DNA of 9,742 nucleotides from an uncultured Oscillospiraceae bacterium (lineage in GTDB: Bacteria; Bacillota; Clostridia; Oscillospirales; Oscillospiraceae): assembly GCA_934572365.1 (NCBI GenBank), contig CAKTKX010000037.1, positions 1 to 9,742 of the forward strand. Direction: 5' to 3'. The notes under the pieces are model-generated. The model had not been told where the DNA came from. It did not search any database and saw nothing but the letters and a program-made list of their open reading frames with translations. The translations under genes and the position numbers were made by a program. Of the stretch, positions 1 through 6,520 are shown piece after piece. Positions within the stretch are counted from its first letter, which is position 1. Each line of letters opens with the position of its first letter.

Positions 1-746
1 GCCACGGTGGCCTCCGTGGACGGCTCCGTCTCCTGTTCAAACTGGCAGGTCACGGGGCAGGTCAGCTGCTTCTCGCCGCAGGTGATATAAATGACCGTCT
101 TGCCCTCGCTCACGGCGGTGATCCGGCCGTTGGCGTCCACCGTTGCGATGCTCTCGTCGCCGGAGGTGAACACCAGCTCGTCCGTGGTGTTCTCGGGGAT
201 GACGACCACATTCAGCAGAAAATAATATCCGGGCTGGGTCAGCTCCGCCGCGCCGCCGGGCAGAGACAGATCCTGGCAGGGAATGCGGAATTCGGTGGTC
301 GCGGACTCCGTCTGGGCGATCTGCTCGGTCTGAACCGTAGGTTCAGCATCCTTTGCGCCGTGCAGATTGGGCAGCAGATACCGGAAGAACAGGAAGGCCG
401 TTCCCGCCAGCAGGATCACGATCAGCGCCGTCAGGATCACCACAACGGCGGTGTTATGCTCCTGGGGCTGCTCGTCATAATTATCCTCGTCGTCCTCCGG
501 GTCAGAGGAATAGGGTTCGTTCTCCGATTCCGGAAAATCGTCGCTCTGCTCGTCAAAGTCAAAAATTTCCTTTTTCTTTTTGCCGGACGAGTAGCGTCCG
601 CCCTTGTTCAGCGCGGGCATCTGATCCATGACCAAATCATCCTCGGTAACGTTGCCGGACATATCCCGGGGGCAGCCGCAGATGGGGCAGCACTCCGCCG
701 CGTCCTGGTAAGTCGTTCCGCAAATTTCACAAATTACCTTGCTCAT
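1..746 (-). CDS. Zinc-ribbon, single-pass membrane protein with outer Big2 (Ig-like) domain; 3' end cut by the window
   Basis: The reading frame runs from an ATG at 746 without a stop to the left edge, giving 248 complete codons of a longer protein. The start has an AGGAGG site at 753-758, six bases upstream. The N-terminus carries two CxxC pairs (C6/C9 and C20/C23), a small zinc-ribbon knuckle. An acidic, low-complexity linker follows (about 55-97), then one hydrophobic helix (about 99-123) and a region (about 155-236) with the bacterial Ig-like group 2 signature (DESIATVDANGRITAVSEGK at 197-216). Lysines 56-59 and the acidic stretch probably lie in the cytoplasm, with the Ig-like part outside. 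After the Ig-like domain a Thr/Glu-rich segment begins, so further outer domains may lie beyond the window. The gene is divergent from the membrane kinase at 890 and shares its promoter region. No enzymatic function is visible. The role may be sensing or scaffolding, which is inference. Confidence 0.85.
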   Translation of the reverse strand, partial: MSKVICEICGTTYQDAAECCPICGCPRDMSGNVTEDDLVMDQMPALNKGGRYSSGKKKKEIFDFDEQSDDFPESENEPYSSDPEDDEDNYDEQPQEHNTAVVVILTALIVILLAGTAFLFFRYLLPNLHGAKDAEPTVQTEQIAQTESATTEFRIPCQDLSLPGGAAELTQPGYYFLLNVVVIPENTTDELVFTSGDESIATVDANGRITAVSEGKTVIYITCGEKQLTCPVTCQFEQETEPSTEATV

Positions 747-794
747 ATGATACCTCCTGACAAAAATACACATACTGTACCATTATCATCCGCC

Positions 795-823
795 ATTATA
801 GCACTCTTTTCCAAATAAAACAA
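795..823 (-). promoter_or_regulatory. Sigma-A-type promoter of the zinc-ribbon/Big2 gene
   Basis: Read on the minus strand, TTGTTT (818-823) lies 17 bases before a perfect TATAAT (795-800), which is also preceded by an extended -10 TGn. Transcription would start near 788, leaving a leader of about 40 bases before the ATG at 746. The -35 box overlaps the left arm of the inverted repeat at 821-837. Confidence 0.75.
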
Positions 824-837
824 CTACAAAATAGTTG
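821..837. promoter_or_regulatory. Candidate shared operator between two divergent promoters
   Basis: CAACTA (821-826) and TAGTTG (832-837) form a perfect 6-bp inverted repeat around five A/C bases. Its left arm overlaps the minus-strand -35 box (818-823) and its right arm overlaps the plus-strand -35 box (835-840), so a bound dimeric regulator would block both promoters. The outer three bases of each arm are also the TTG of each -35 box, so part of the symmetry could simply come from back-to-back promoters. No regulator gene is seen in the window. Confidence 0.45.
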
Positions 838-863
838 CATTTTTTAGATTTTTATTTTATGAT
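835..863 (+). promoter_or_regulatory. Sigma-A-type promoter of the membrane kinase gene
   Basis: TTGCAT (835-840) is followed after 17 bases by TATGAT (858-863), in a very A/T-rich stretch that contrasts with the GC-rich genes. The predicted start near 870 leaves a leader of about 20 bases that contains the ribosome site AAAGGAGG at 873-880. Confidence 0.6.
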
Positions 864-889
864 ATAAAGGTTAAAGGAGGCGATTACGA

Positions 890-3733
890 TTGACTGAACT
901 TGCCGAAACCGAACTGATTTCTCCTTTGCTGGACGGATTCGCCATGGGCAATCCCATGAGCGATCATGACGGCGTTCGCTGCTGTCCTGCCATCAAGGAA
1001 AATTCGGACGAAAAATACATAGTCAAAATCATTTCCGTACCAGCCACCCAGGCACAGCTGGACGCGATGCTCCTGGCAGGCGCCTATAAGGACATGGCGG
1101 GCGCCATGGACTACTTCAAAGGCGTAGCCGAGGATGTGGAAAAGGAAGCGGATTTTTTGCAGAAGCTTTCCAAGCTGGAGGGCTTTCTTCCCTACGACGG
1201 CTGGCAGACCGTCCCCATCAAGCGCCGCCGCTTGGGCTACGAGGTCTACCTGGTCAGTCCCTACAAGCACTCCCTGGCAAAGTACATCCGCCGCAACCCG
1301 GTCACCCATCTGGAAGCGATCAACCTGGGTCTTGACCTGTGTTCCGCCCTTTCCGTCTGCCGTCAGGCCGGATGCCTGTACGTGGACTTAAAGCCCACCA
1401 ACATCTTCCTGACCGAGAAAAAGAGCTACCGCATCGGCGACCTGGGCTTCATCCCGCTGGACGCTCTGCGCTACACGTCCCTGCCGGACAAGTACCGCAG
1501 CCCCTATTCTCCCCCGGAGCTGCACGACGCCATGGCCACGCTGAACGAGACGGCGGACACCTACGCCGTTGGCATGATCCTCTATCAGCTCTACAACGAT
1601 GGCAGCCTGCCCTTCAAGGGTAAAGCCCCCGGCGAAGCCCTCCCCTCTCCCGTCAACGCCGATTACGAGATCGCGGAGATCATCATGAAGGCCATTGACC
1701 CCGATCCCGCCAATCGCTGGCAGGAGCCGAAGGAGCTGGGCAAGGCGCTGGCCGCCTACATGCAGCGCAATTCCATCAACGATACCCCCATCACCATCTA
1801 CACCCCCATCGAGGCAAAGCCGGAGGACGTGGTGCCGGTGCAACCTGCGCCCGCTCCCGAGGAAGCCCCCGCCCAGCCGGAGGAAACCGTCCCGGAGGAA
1901 CCCCAGGACGAAACCCTTCCGGAGCCTGCGGACGCGGCCGACCTTCTGCCCCACCAGATGTCTGACGAAGTTTCCCAGATCATGGAAGAGGCCGACGAGC
2001 TGATCGCCCACGAGGTTCCCCAGACGGCCATCACCCCCGAGCCGGAGGAGGATTCCCCCGATCGCTTCTCCTTCGCCCAGGACGAAGAGGACAACGAGCC
2101 GCTGCCCGACAACAGCAATGAACCCTTCGCCGACGCGGAGGAGGAAAAGCGTCTGCAAAAGGAAGCGAAAAAGCAGGAGCGCAAGCAGAAAGCCAAAAAG
2201 GCCGCCACGGCCGTTATCGCTTTGGTGATCCTCGCCGCCGTCGGCGCGGGACTGTTCTGGGCATACCAGAAATACTACCTGCAAACCATCAACGGTATTT
2301 CCATCGAAGGCGACCAGTATCAGCTGGTTGTCAGCGTGGACACCGCGGTGGACGACTCCCAGCTCAGCGTCATCTGCATGGACAACTACGGCAACGCCGT
2401 GACCCGGGGCGTGGTGGACGGCAAGGCGACCTTTACCGATCTGCTGCCCGATACCCTGTACCGGATCCAGCTGGACATCAGCGGCTTCCATAAGCTGGTT
2501 GGCCAGACCTCTGATATCTTCACCACCAAGGGTTCCACCAGAATTGCCAGCTTCTCCGCCATCACCGGCTCCGAGGACGGCTCCGTCATGCTGAACTTCG
2601 CTGTCAGCGGCGCCGACCCGGACGAATGGGTCGTGACCTACTCCGCCGAGGACGAGGAGACGAAAAGCGAAAGCTTCTCCGGCCACACCGTCACCGTCAA
2701 GGGGCTGACCGTGGGAAAGCTGTACACCTTCACCCTGGAGCCTGCCAATGCTTCCTCCGGGGAGACCTTCACCGGGGAGAACACCCTGGAATACATGGCC
2801 TCCCGTCTGGTTCTCGCGGAGAACCTGACCGTCGCCGCCAGCAGCGGCAGCGATATGACCGTCCGCTGGGACGCCCCCGGCGACGTGGTCGTGGAAAGCT
2901 GGAACGTCCGCTGCTACAGCGATAATAACGGCTACGACAAGCAGCTCACCGTCACCAATACTGAGGTCTACTTCACGGACATCGATCCCACGGTGGCCTA
3001 CACAATTGAGGTCACCGCCGCCGGCATGACCCAGCCCGCCCGTACCAGCGTCACCGCCAACCCCATCAATATCACCGGCATGAACGTGGACGACAGCGAG
3101 CCGGAGCAGCTCACCGTGACCTGGGAATACAGCGGCACCGCCCCCTCCGGCGGCTGGCTGCTGATGTACCAGCTCGACGGAAGCTCCACCTCCAATGTGG
3201 TCAAATGCCAGCAGCCCACCGCGGTGATCTCCCCCCGCATCCCCAGCGCCAAGTATCAGTTCACCATTCAGGCGGCGGACGGCACCTCCATTTTCGGAAA
3301 CGTCAAGACCTACACCTGCCCCAACGCCAGTGTGTACGAGGATCACGGCCTGTCTGCTGACAAAATCACCGCCCACCTGGTCAAAACGCCGGACACGGAG
3401 GATTGGCACTTTGAATCCGTCGGCACCGCCGCCTATACCAGCGAGTTTGCCGTTGGCGACAAGATCTCCGTGGTCTTGCAGGGTACCGCCAATTTCTACG
3501 TCCCCGAGGATCCGCTGAACATTCTCTACGTCATCCGGGACGGCTACGGCAATGTGATTCCCAAGTATATTTCCGAGGACACCGGCGACTGGAAGGAGAT
3601 CTGGTACGCGGGCGACTATCACTACGGCGAACTGGATGTCCCCACCGCACCCGACGCCCCCGGCGATTACTCTCTCAGCATTTACTTTAACGGTCTGGCC
3701 ATCACGGTTATCACCTTCACCGTTACCGAGTAA
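890..3733 (+). CDS. Membrane-anchored Ser/Thr protein kinase-like protein with outer Fn3-like repeats
   Basis: This 947-residue protein starts at a TTG, chosen because AAAGGAGG (873-880) stands nine bases upstream. Residues about 10-292 form a Hanks-type kinase domain: the ATP-anchoring lysine is K46 (YIVKII), the helix-C glutamate is probably E84 or E86, the catalytic loop is YVDLKPTN (D166, K168, N171), the metal-binding motif is DLG (184-186), SPPE (207-210) replaces APE, and D223 and R276 fit the conserved F-helix Asp and late Arg. The HRD His/Arg are replaced by Tyr/Val, and no normal glycine-rich loop is visible. A Pro/Glu-rich acidic linker (about 305-418), a basic stretch (419-437) and one membrane helix (about 438-458) follow. 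The outer part has four Fn3-like modules (about 465-547, 552-636, 643-725, 728-810), each with the pattern L/I-x-P/G-x-x-Y-x-F/I, and a separate beta-rich end (820-947). It lacks the PASTA repeats of PrkC/PknB. It probably phosphorylates proteins in response to an outer ligand; targets are unknown. Confidence 0.88.
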   Translation: MTELAETELISPLLDGFAMGNPMSDHDGVRCCPAIKENSDEKYIVKIISVPATQAQLDAMLLAGAYKDMAGAMDYFKGVAEDVEKEADFLQKLSKLEGFLPYDGWQTVPIKRRRLGYEVYLVSPYKHSLAKYIRRNPVTHLEAINLGLDLCSALSVCRQAGCLYVDLKPTNIFLTEKKSYRIGDLGFIPLDALRYTSLPDKYRSPYSPPELHDAMATLNETADTYAVGMILYQLYNDGSLPFKGKAPGEALPSPVNADYEIAEIIMKAIDPDPANRWQEPKELGKALAAYMQRNSINDTPITIYTPIEAKPEDVVPVQPAPAPEEAPAQPEETVPEEPQDETLPEPADAADLLPHQMSDEVSQIMEEADELIAHEVPQTAITPEPEEDSPDRFSFAQDEEDNEPLPDNSNEPFADAEEEKRLQKEAKKQERKQKAKKAATAVIALVILAAVGAGLFWAYQKYYLQTINGISIEGDQYQLVVSVDTAVDDSQLSVICMDNYGNAVTRGVVDGKATFTDLLPDTLYRIQLDISGFHKLVGQTSDIFTTKGSTRIASFSAITGSEDGSVMLNFAVSGADPDEWVVTYSAEDEETKSESFSGHTVTVKGLTVGKLYTFTLEPANASSGETFTGENTLEYMASRLVLAENLTVAASSGSDMTVRWDAPGDVVVESWNVRCYSDNNGYDKQLTVTNTEVYFTDIDPTVAYTIEVTAAGMTQPARTSVTANPINITGMNVDDSEPEQLTVTWEYSGTAPSGGWLLMYQLDGSSTSNVVKCQQPTAVISPRIPSAKYQFTIQAADGTSIFGNVKTYTCPNASVYEDHGLSADKITAHLVKTPDTEDWHFESVGTAAYTSEFAVGDKISVVLQGTANFYVPEDPLNILYVIRDGYGNVIPKYISEDTGDWKEIWYAGDYHYGELDVPTAPDAPGDYSLSIYFNGLAITVITFTVTE

Positions 3734-3745
3734 TCATTTCCTCAC

Positions 3746-3775
3746 AAGGCAGCTCCGCTATGGGGCTGCCTTTTT
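3746..3775 (+). terminator. Rho-independent terminator of the kinase gene
   Basis: An 11-bp stem with one G-T pair (AAGGCAGCTCC at 3746-3756 with GGGGCTGCCTT at 3762-3772) closes a 5-base loop and runs into a T5 tract (3771-3775). It begins 13 bases after the kinase stop codon. Confidence 0.9.
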
Positions 3776-3865
3776 CCTGTTTCTGGAAAATCCCCATGTA
3801 CTTTTGTCCAAAAAGAATCCATCGTTTCCCGGACGCCTTGTGATAATCCCCGATTTTTGGAATTG

Positions 3866-3897
3866 TTCACACATTTCCCCCGCAGATGTGTTATACT
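3866..3897 (+). promoter_or_regulatory. Probable extended -10 promoter of the phospholipase/VanZ unit, with an inverted repeat
   Basis: TATACT (3892-3897) is preceded by TGT, an extended -10 element, about 30 bases before the start codon. The nearest -35-like hexamer, TTCACA (3866-3871), is 20 bases away, longer than ideal. ACACAT (3869-3874) and ATGTGT (3886-3891) form a perfect inverted repeat that fills the space between the boxes and touches the -10, so it could be an operator. Confidence 0.45.
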
Positions 3898-3929
3898 CCC
3901 TCGTAGTTTTAAAAGGAAGGAGCTGCAAC

Positions 3930-4481
3930 ATGCGCGGAAAAAGTCACCGCTGTCTGGGAAAATACCTGGTGCAGCACTATATGAGCGACACCCCGGAGCG
4001 GTATGTGAAGGCCTTTTTGCTTGGATGCATTGAGCCGGATCGGAATCCCGCTACATACCTGAAAGGCTCCATCCGCTGCCAGTGGCTGCGGGGTCACAAC
4101 TACCGCAACGCCCGGCGCTTCATGCGTGCCATTTCTGCCCGGCTGGAAAGAAAAGAAAAGCTGGGCCTGTTCGACTACTATACCCTTGGCAAGCTGATCC
4201 ACTACACCACCGACGCGTTTACCTACGCCCACAACGACACCTTCCCCACCTCCCTGAACGACCATCGGGAATATGAGGCGGCGCTGCAAGACCATTTTTT
4301 GGAATACATGAAGCAAGACCCCAAGGTCAACCCGAAAATCGCGGGAAGCGTGATGGAAGCCATTTACAGCTACCACCGGGAGTACGAAGCCCAGGAGGCA
4401 AATATCTACACCGACACCCGCTTTGCCCTGAACGCCTGCTGCTGTGTGCTGGCCGTATTGCTGACCAACCCCATCTTCTGA
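3930..4481 (+). CDS. Zinc-dependent phospholipase C-like protein (PF00882-type)
   Basis: This 183-residue protein matches the zinc-dependent phospholipase C / S1-P1-like helical family in its spaced His/Asp residues: H6 and H16 near the N-terminus, the GCIEPD segment ending at D37, H56 (GHNYRN), the signature LGKLIHYTTDAFTYAH (H91, D95, H101), and H112/H122 further on. In family members, residues of this kind bind a cluster of zinc ions and cleave phosphate esters. There is no signal peptide, unlike secreted clostridial alpha-toxins, so it is probably an intracellular relative and not a toxin; the substrate is unknown. The ATG at 3930 was chosen over an upstream frame extension because AAGGAG (3917-3922) is well placed and the promoter-like sequence lies within the extension. 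The VanZ-like gene starts only 11 bases after its stop, indicating co-transcription. Confidence 0.82.
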   Translation: MRGKSHRCLGKYLVQHYMSDTPERYVKAFLLGCIEPDRNPATYLKGSIRCQWLRGHNYRNARRFMRAISARLERKEKLGLFDYYTLGKLIHYTTDAFTYAHNDTFPTSLNDHREYEAALQDHFLEYMKQDPKVNPKIAGSVMEAIYSYHREYEAQEANIYTDTRFALNACCCVLAVLLTNPIF

Positions 4482-4492
4482 CGGGGGCTGCC

Positions 4493-5083
4493 ATGCGTAT
4501 CGTTTTTGACATGGCTCTGGAAGCCGGTGTGGCGGCGGTGATTCTGGTTCCGTTATTTCTCGTCGTAAACCGGGTTTACTTCCACGATTTGGGACGTACC
4601 GTCGGCTATCTTATTTTCGCCATATACCTGGCCGGTGTGGATGCCGTGGTGGGGCTTCCCTGCATAACCTATATCCGCCTGGATTTTAACTACAATTTTG
4701 TCCCGTTTCTGTATATGTTTTCGGACTACAGAAGCAGTCTTCTGAATGTGCTGCTGTTTGTCCCGCTGGGATTTTTCCTTCCCTTCTTCTGGAAGAAATT
4801 CAGCGCCTTCGGGTATACGGTTCTGTTCGGCTTCTGCACTTCCCTGCTCATTGAGCTACTGCAGATTTTTACTTTCCGGGCAACGGATATCAATGATCTG
4901 ATGACCAACACCGTCGGTACGGTTTTGGGGTATCTGCTTGCCAGGATCGTGCTGAAGCTTCTCCCGGGGATGGAGCCGTCGGCGCGGACAAAGGACGTAT
5001 TTCTCGTCTGCGGCATGACCTTCGGCGTCATGTTTTTCGTGCAGCCGTTTCTGGCGGCGCTGGTCTGGAATTGGATAATGTAA
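4493..5083 (+). CDS. VanZ-like family membrane protein
   Basis: This 196-residue membrane protein has about five hydrophobic segments (roughly 10-28, 36-57, 83-99, 105-127, 168-192) and the conserved core of VanZ-like proteins: NVLLFVPLGFFLP (85-97), an E121-L-L-Q stretch in the next helix, and then FRATDINDLMTNTVGTVLGY (128-147) with R129, D132, D135, N139 and G142. VanZ from Enterococcus gives low-level teicoplanin resistance by an unknown route; most chromosomal family members have no known function, so resistance should not be assumed. The start has only a weak ribosome site (GGGGG, 4483-4487), and the 11-base gap after the phospholipase-like gene suggests translational coupling. Both are likely envelope-related. 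Confidence 0.88.
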   Translation: MRIVFDMALEAGVAAVILVPLFLVVNRVYFHDLGRTVGYLIFAIYLAGVDAVVGLPCITYIRLDFNYNFVPFLYMFSDYRSSLLNVLLFVPLGFFLPFFWKKFSAFGYTVLFGFCTSLLIELLQIFTFRATDINDLMTNTVGTVLGYLLARIVLKLLPGMEPSARTKDVFLVCGMTFGVMFFVQPFLAALVWNWIM

Positions 5084-5084
5084 G

Positions 5085-5123
5085 AAATAAGCGGCATTTT
5101 TTAGAAAATGCCGCTTATTTTTG
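5085..5123 (+). terminator. Strong rho-independent terminator after the VanZ-like gene
   Basis: A perfect 16-bp stem (5085-5100 with 5105-5120) surrounds the 4-base loop TTAG. The 3' arm ends in T-rich sequence (5118-5122), and the 5' side is A-rich, so it could work in both directions. It starts two bases after the VanZ-like stop codon. Confidence 0.92.
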
Positions 5124-5167
5124 CGCCATATGTTTCCCCGGTTCTCTTTTGCCCACGCAGACATAGG

Positions 5168-5208
5168 ATGTTCCATACATCTGAATTTGAGGTGGTACTA
5201 TGGAACAT
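5168..5208 (+). promoter_or_regulatory. Hairpin that places the start codon of the OB-fold gene in its stem
   Basis: ATGTTCCATA (5168-5177) and TATGGAACAT (5199-5208) are a perfect 10-bp inverted repeat. The right arm includes the ATG at 5200-5202, and the 21-base loop holds the ribosome site GAGGTGG (5189-5195). In RNA this could limit translation of the gene; as DNA it could instead be a binding site for a dimeric protein. No convincing promoter was recognised between the preceding terminator and this site. Confidence 0.5.
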
Positions 5209-5811
5209 AACGCAAATCAAATCACCCTCCGGGGAAATCTGTCCGCGCCCCCCGCGTTTTCCCACGAAAACCACGGGAAGCAGTTTTACCGCTTTTTTCT
5301 GGAGGTGCCGAGGCTTTCCGGGGTAGCGGACACCCTCCCGGTCATCGCGGAAGCCTCCCTTCTGGAATCCGCCGGGATTGACCCGGGCGGGATGCTCACC
5401 GTCACCGGCCAGATCCGCTCCCACAACGTCCGCACCGACGGGCGGCGGCACCTGATGATCTTCGTCTTCGCGTCGGCGCTGATGTGCGAGGACGGTGAAG
5501 CGCTGAATGACGCGGAACTGGAGGGCTTTCTCTGCCGGGAACCCATCTACCGCCGCACGCCCCTTGGCCGGGAGATCTGCGACGTGATGCTGGCGGTGCC
5601 AAGAGCGTTCCAGCGGGCGGATTACCTGCCCTGCATTCTTTGGGGCAGAACGGCGCAGGAGGCCTCCCGATGTCACACCCGGGATAAAATCGGCATTACA
5701 GGCCGATTGCAGAGCCGCGTCTACACAAAGCTGACCGAGGAAGGCGCGGAGGAACGAACGGCCTACGAAATTTCCGCCCTCACCGCCCAGATTCCCATGG
5801 ATTTACTGTAG
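5200..5811 (+). CDS. Tandem OB-fold, single-stranded-DNA-binding-like protein
   Basis: This 203-residue protein appears to be two SSB-like OB folds in one chain. The first half (about 7-105) has the start ITLRGNL, a central FYRFFLEVPRLSG strand pair and GGMLTVTGQIRSHN (63-76). The second half (about 106-198) has GFLCREPIYRRTPLGREIC, an AVPRAFQRADYLPCILWGR segment (132-150) and ITGRLQSRVYTK (166-177), close to the G-x-(L/I)-Q-(S/T)-R-x-Y motif of bacterial SSB. Canonical SSB is one OB fold plus a disordered acidic tail ending in DDDIPF. Here that tail is absent and the chain ends in PMDLL, so it is probably not the main replicative SSB. A role in single-strand DNA handling next to the repair gene nth is plausible but inferred. 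The ATG at 5200 is preceded by GAGGTGG four bases upstream. Confidence 0.75.
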   Translation: MEHNANQITLRGNLSAPPAFSHENHGKQFYRFFLEVPRLSGVADTLPVIAEASLLESAGIDPGGMLTVTGQIRSHNVRTDGRRHLMIFVFASALMCEDGEALNDAELEGFLCREPIYRRTPLGREICDVMLAVPRAFQRADYLPCILWGRTAQEASRCHTRDKIGITGRLQSRVYTKLTEEGAEERTAYEISALTAQIPMDLL

Positions 5812-5828
5812 CGGCTTGTCTTTTTTTG

Positions 5829-5857
5829 TTGCAAAATTACGGTTTTCGTGGTATATT
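5829..5857 (+). promoter_or_regulatory. Sigma-A-type promoter of nth
   Basis: TTGCAA (5829-5834) and TATATT (5852-5857) are 17 bases apart, immediately after the OB-fold gene. Transcription would begin near 5864, ahead of the ribosome site AAAAGGAA (5872-5879). Because it lies downstream of the more upstream ATG at 5816, it supports the GTG start at 5888. Confidence 0.65.
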
Positions 5858-5887
5858 GGGGCAAAACAGATAAAAGGAACGATTCTC

Positions 5888-6520
5888 GTGAACAAAAAAG
5901 AAAAGGCAAAAGCCATCATTGATATTCTCAAACAGCGCTACGACGATGCGGCCTGCGCCCTACACTATGCAAAGGACTACGAGCTGATGATTGCCGTCCG
6001 GCTCTCCGCCCAGTGTACCGACGCCCGGGTGAACCTGGTGACCCCCGCGCTCTTTGCCGCCTACCCCACCCTGGAGGCCATGGCGGCGGCGGACATTGCC
6101 GATGTGGAAAATTACGTCCGCTCCTGCGGCTTTTACAAGCACAAGGCACGGGATATCGTCCTCGCCTGCCAGATGCTGCTGACGGACTACGGCGGAAAAG
6201 TTCCCGGCACCATGGAAGAGCTTCTGCGCCTGCCCGGCGTGGGGCGGAAAACCGCCAATCTGCTGCTGGGCGACCTGTATGCCGTCCCTGGCAGCGTCGT
6301 GTGCGACACCCACTGCATCCGCATCTGCGGACGGCTGGGGCTGAGCACGGGCAAGGAGCCGGAAAAGGTGGAGCAGCAGCTGCGCAAAGTCCTGCCTCCG
6401 GAGGAAAGCTCGGATTTTTGCCACCGCATCGTCCTCTTCGGCCGGGACTGCTGCACCGCCCGGAATCCCAGATGCGGCGAATGCCCGCTGACCATGTACT
6501 GCAAAGAGTTCAACCCGTAG
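5888..6520 (+). CDS. nth: Endonuclease III (DNA glycosylase/AP lyase)
   Basis: The 210-residue product removes oxidised pyrimidines and cuts at abasic sites in base excision repair. The helix-hairpin-helix LPGVGRKTANLLLGD (115-129) carries the catalytic lysine K121, and the catalytic aspartate is D140 in VCDTHC. The 4Fe-4S cluster loop is complete at the C-terminus: C189-x6-C196-x2-C199-x5-C205. The length equals that of the Escherichia coli enzyme (211). The substrate-recognition region RLSAQCTDARVN (38-49) is typical. The GTG at 5888 was preferred over an ATG at 5816 because AAAAGGAA stands eight bases upstream, the family N-terminus matches, and the earlier ATG would add 24 unrelated residues and lie before the promoter. 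The Cys residues flanking DTH (C139, C143) vary the usual VDTHV pattern but do not affect known catalytic residues. Confidence 0.96.
   Translation: MNKKEKAKAIIDILKQRYDDAACALHYAKDYELMIAVRLSAQCTDARVNLVTPALFAAYPTLEAMAAADIADVENYVRSCGFYKHKARDIVLACQMLLTDYGGKVPGTMEELLRLPGVGRKTANLLLGDLYAVPGSVVCDTHCIRICGRLGLSTGKEPEKVEQQLRKVLPPEESSDFCHRIVLFGRDCCTARNPRCGECPLTMYCKEFNP

Noticed and set aside
1388..3622. 744-codon open frame on the minus strand across the kinase gene
   Set aside because: Its protein is Gly/Val/Asp/His-rich low complexity with no recognisable domain. It is the antisense shadow of a GC-rich gene that has clear kinase and Fn3 motifs, a ribosome site and a terminator.
890..3733. Kinase as the ortholog of PrkC/PknB
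   Set aside because: There are no PASTA repeats, HRD is not conserved and no PP2C phosphatase gene adjoins it; only the general Hanks-type membrane layout is shared.
3636..3929. Upstream in-frame extension of the phospholipase-like gene
   Set aside because: It would overlap the end of the kinase gene, pass through the terminator at 3746-3775 and the promoter, and add residues unlike the family. The ATG at 3930 has a good ribosome site.
4493..5083. VanZ-like gene as a glycopeptide resistance gene
   Set aside because: There are no vanR/S/H/A/X genes nearby, and VanZ-like proteins are widespread in Clostridia without known resistance.
5812..5830. T-rich run after the OB-fold gene as a terminator
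   Set aside because: The T7 tract (5821-5827) has no convincing hairpin directly before it.
5816..5887. Upstream ATG start for nth
   Set aside because: It lacks a ribosome site, lies before the promoter at 5829-5857 and adds 24 residues that endonuclease III does not have.
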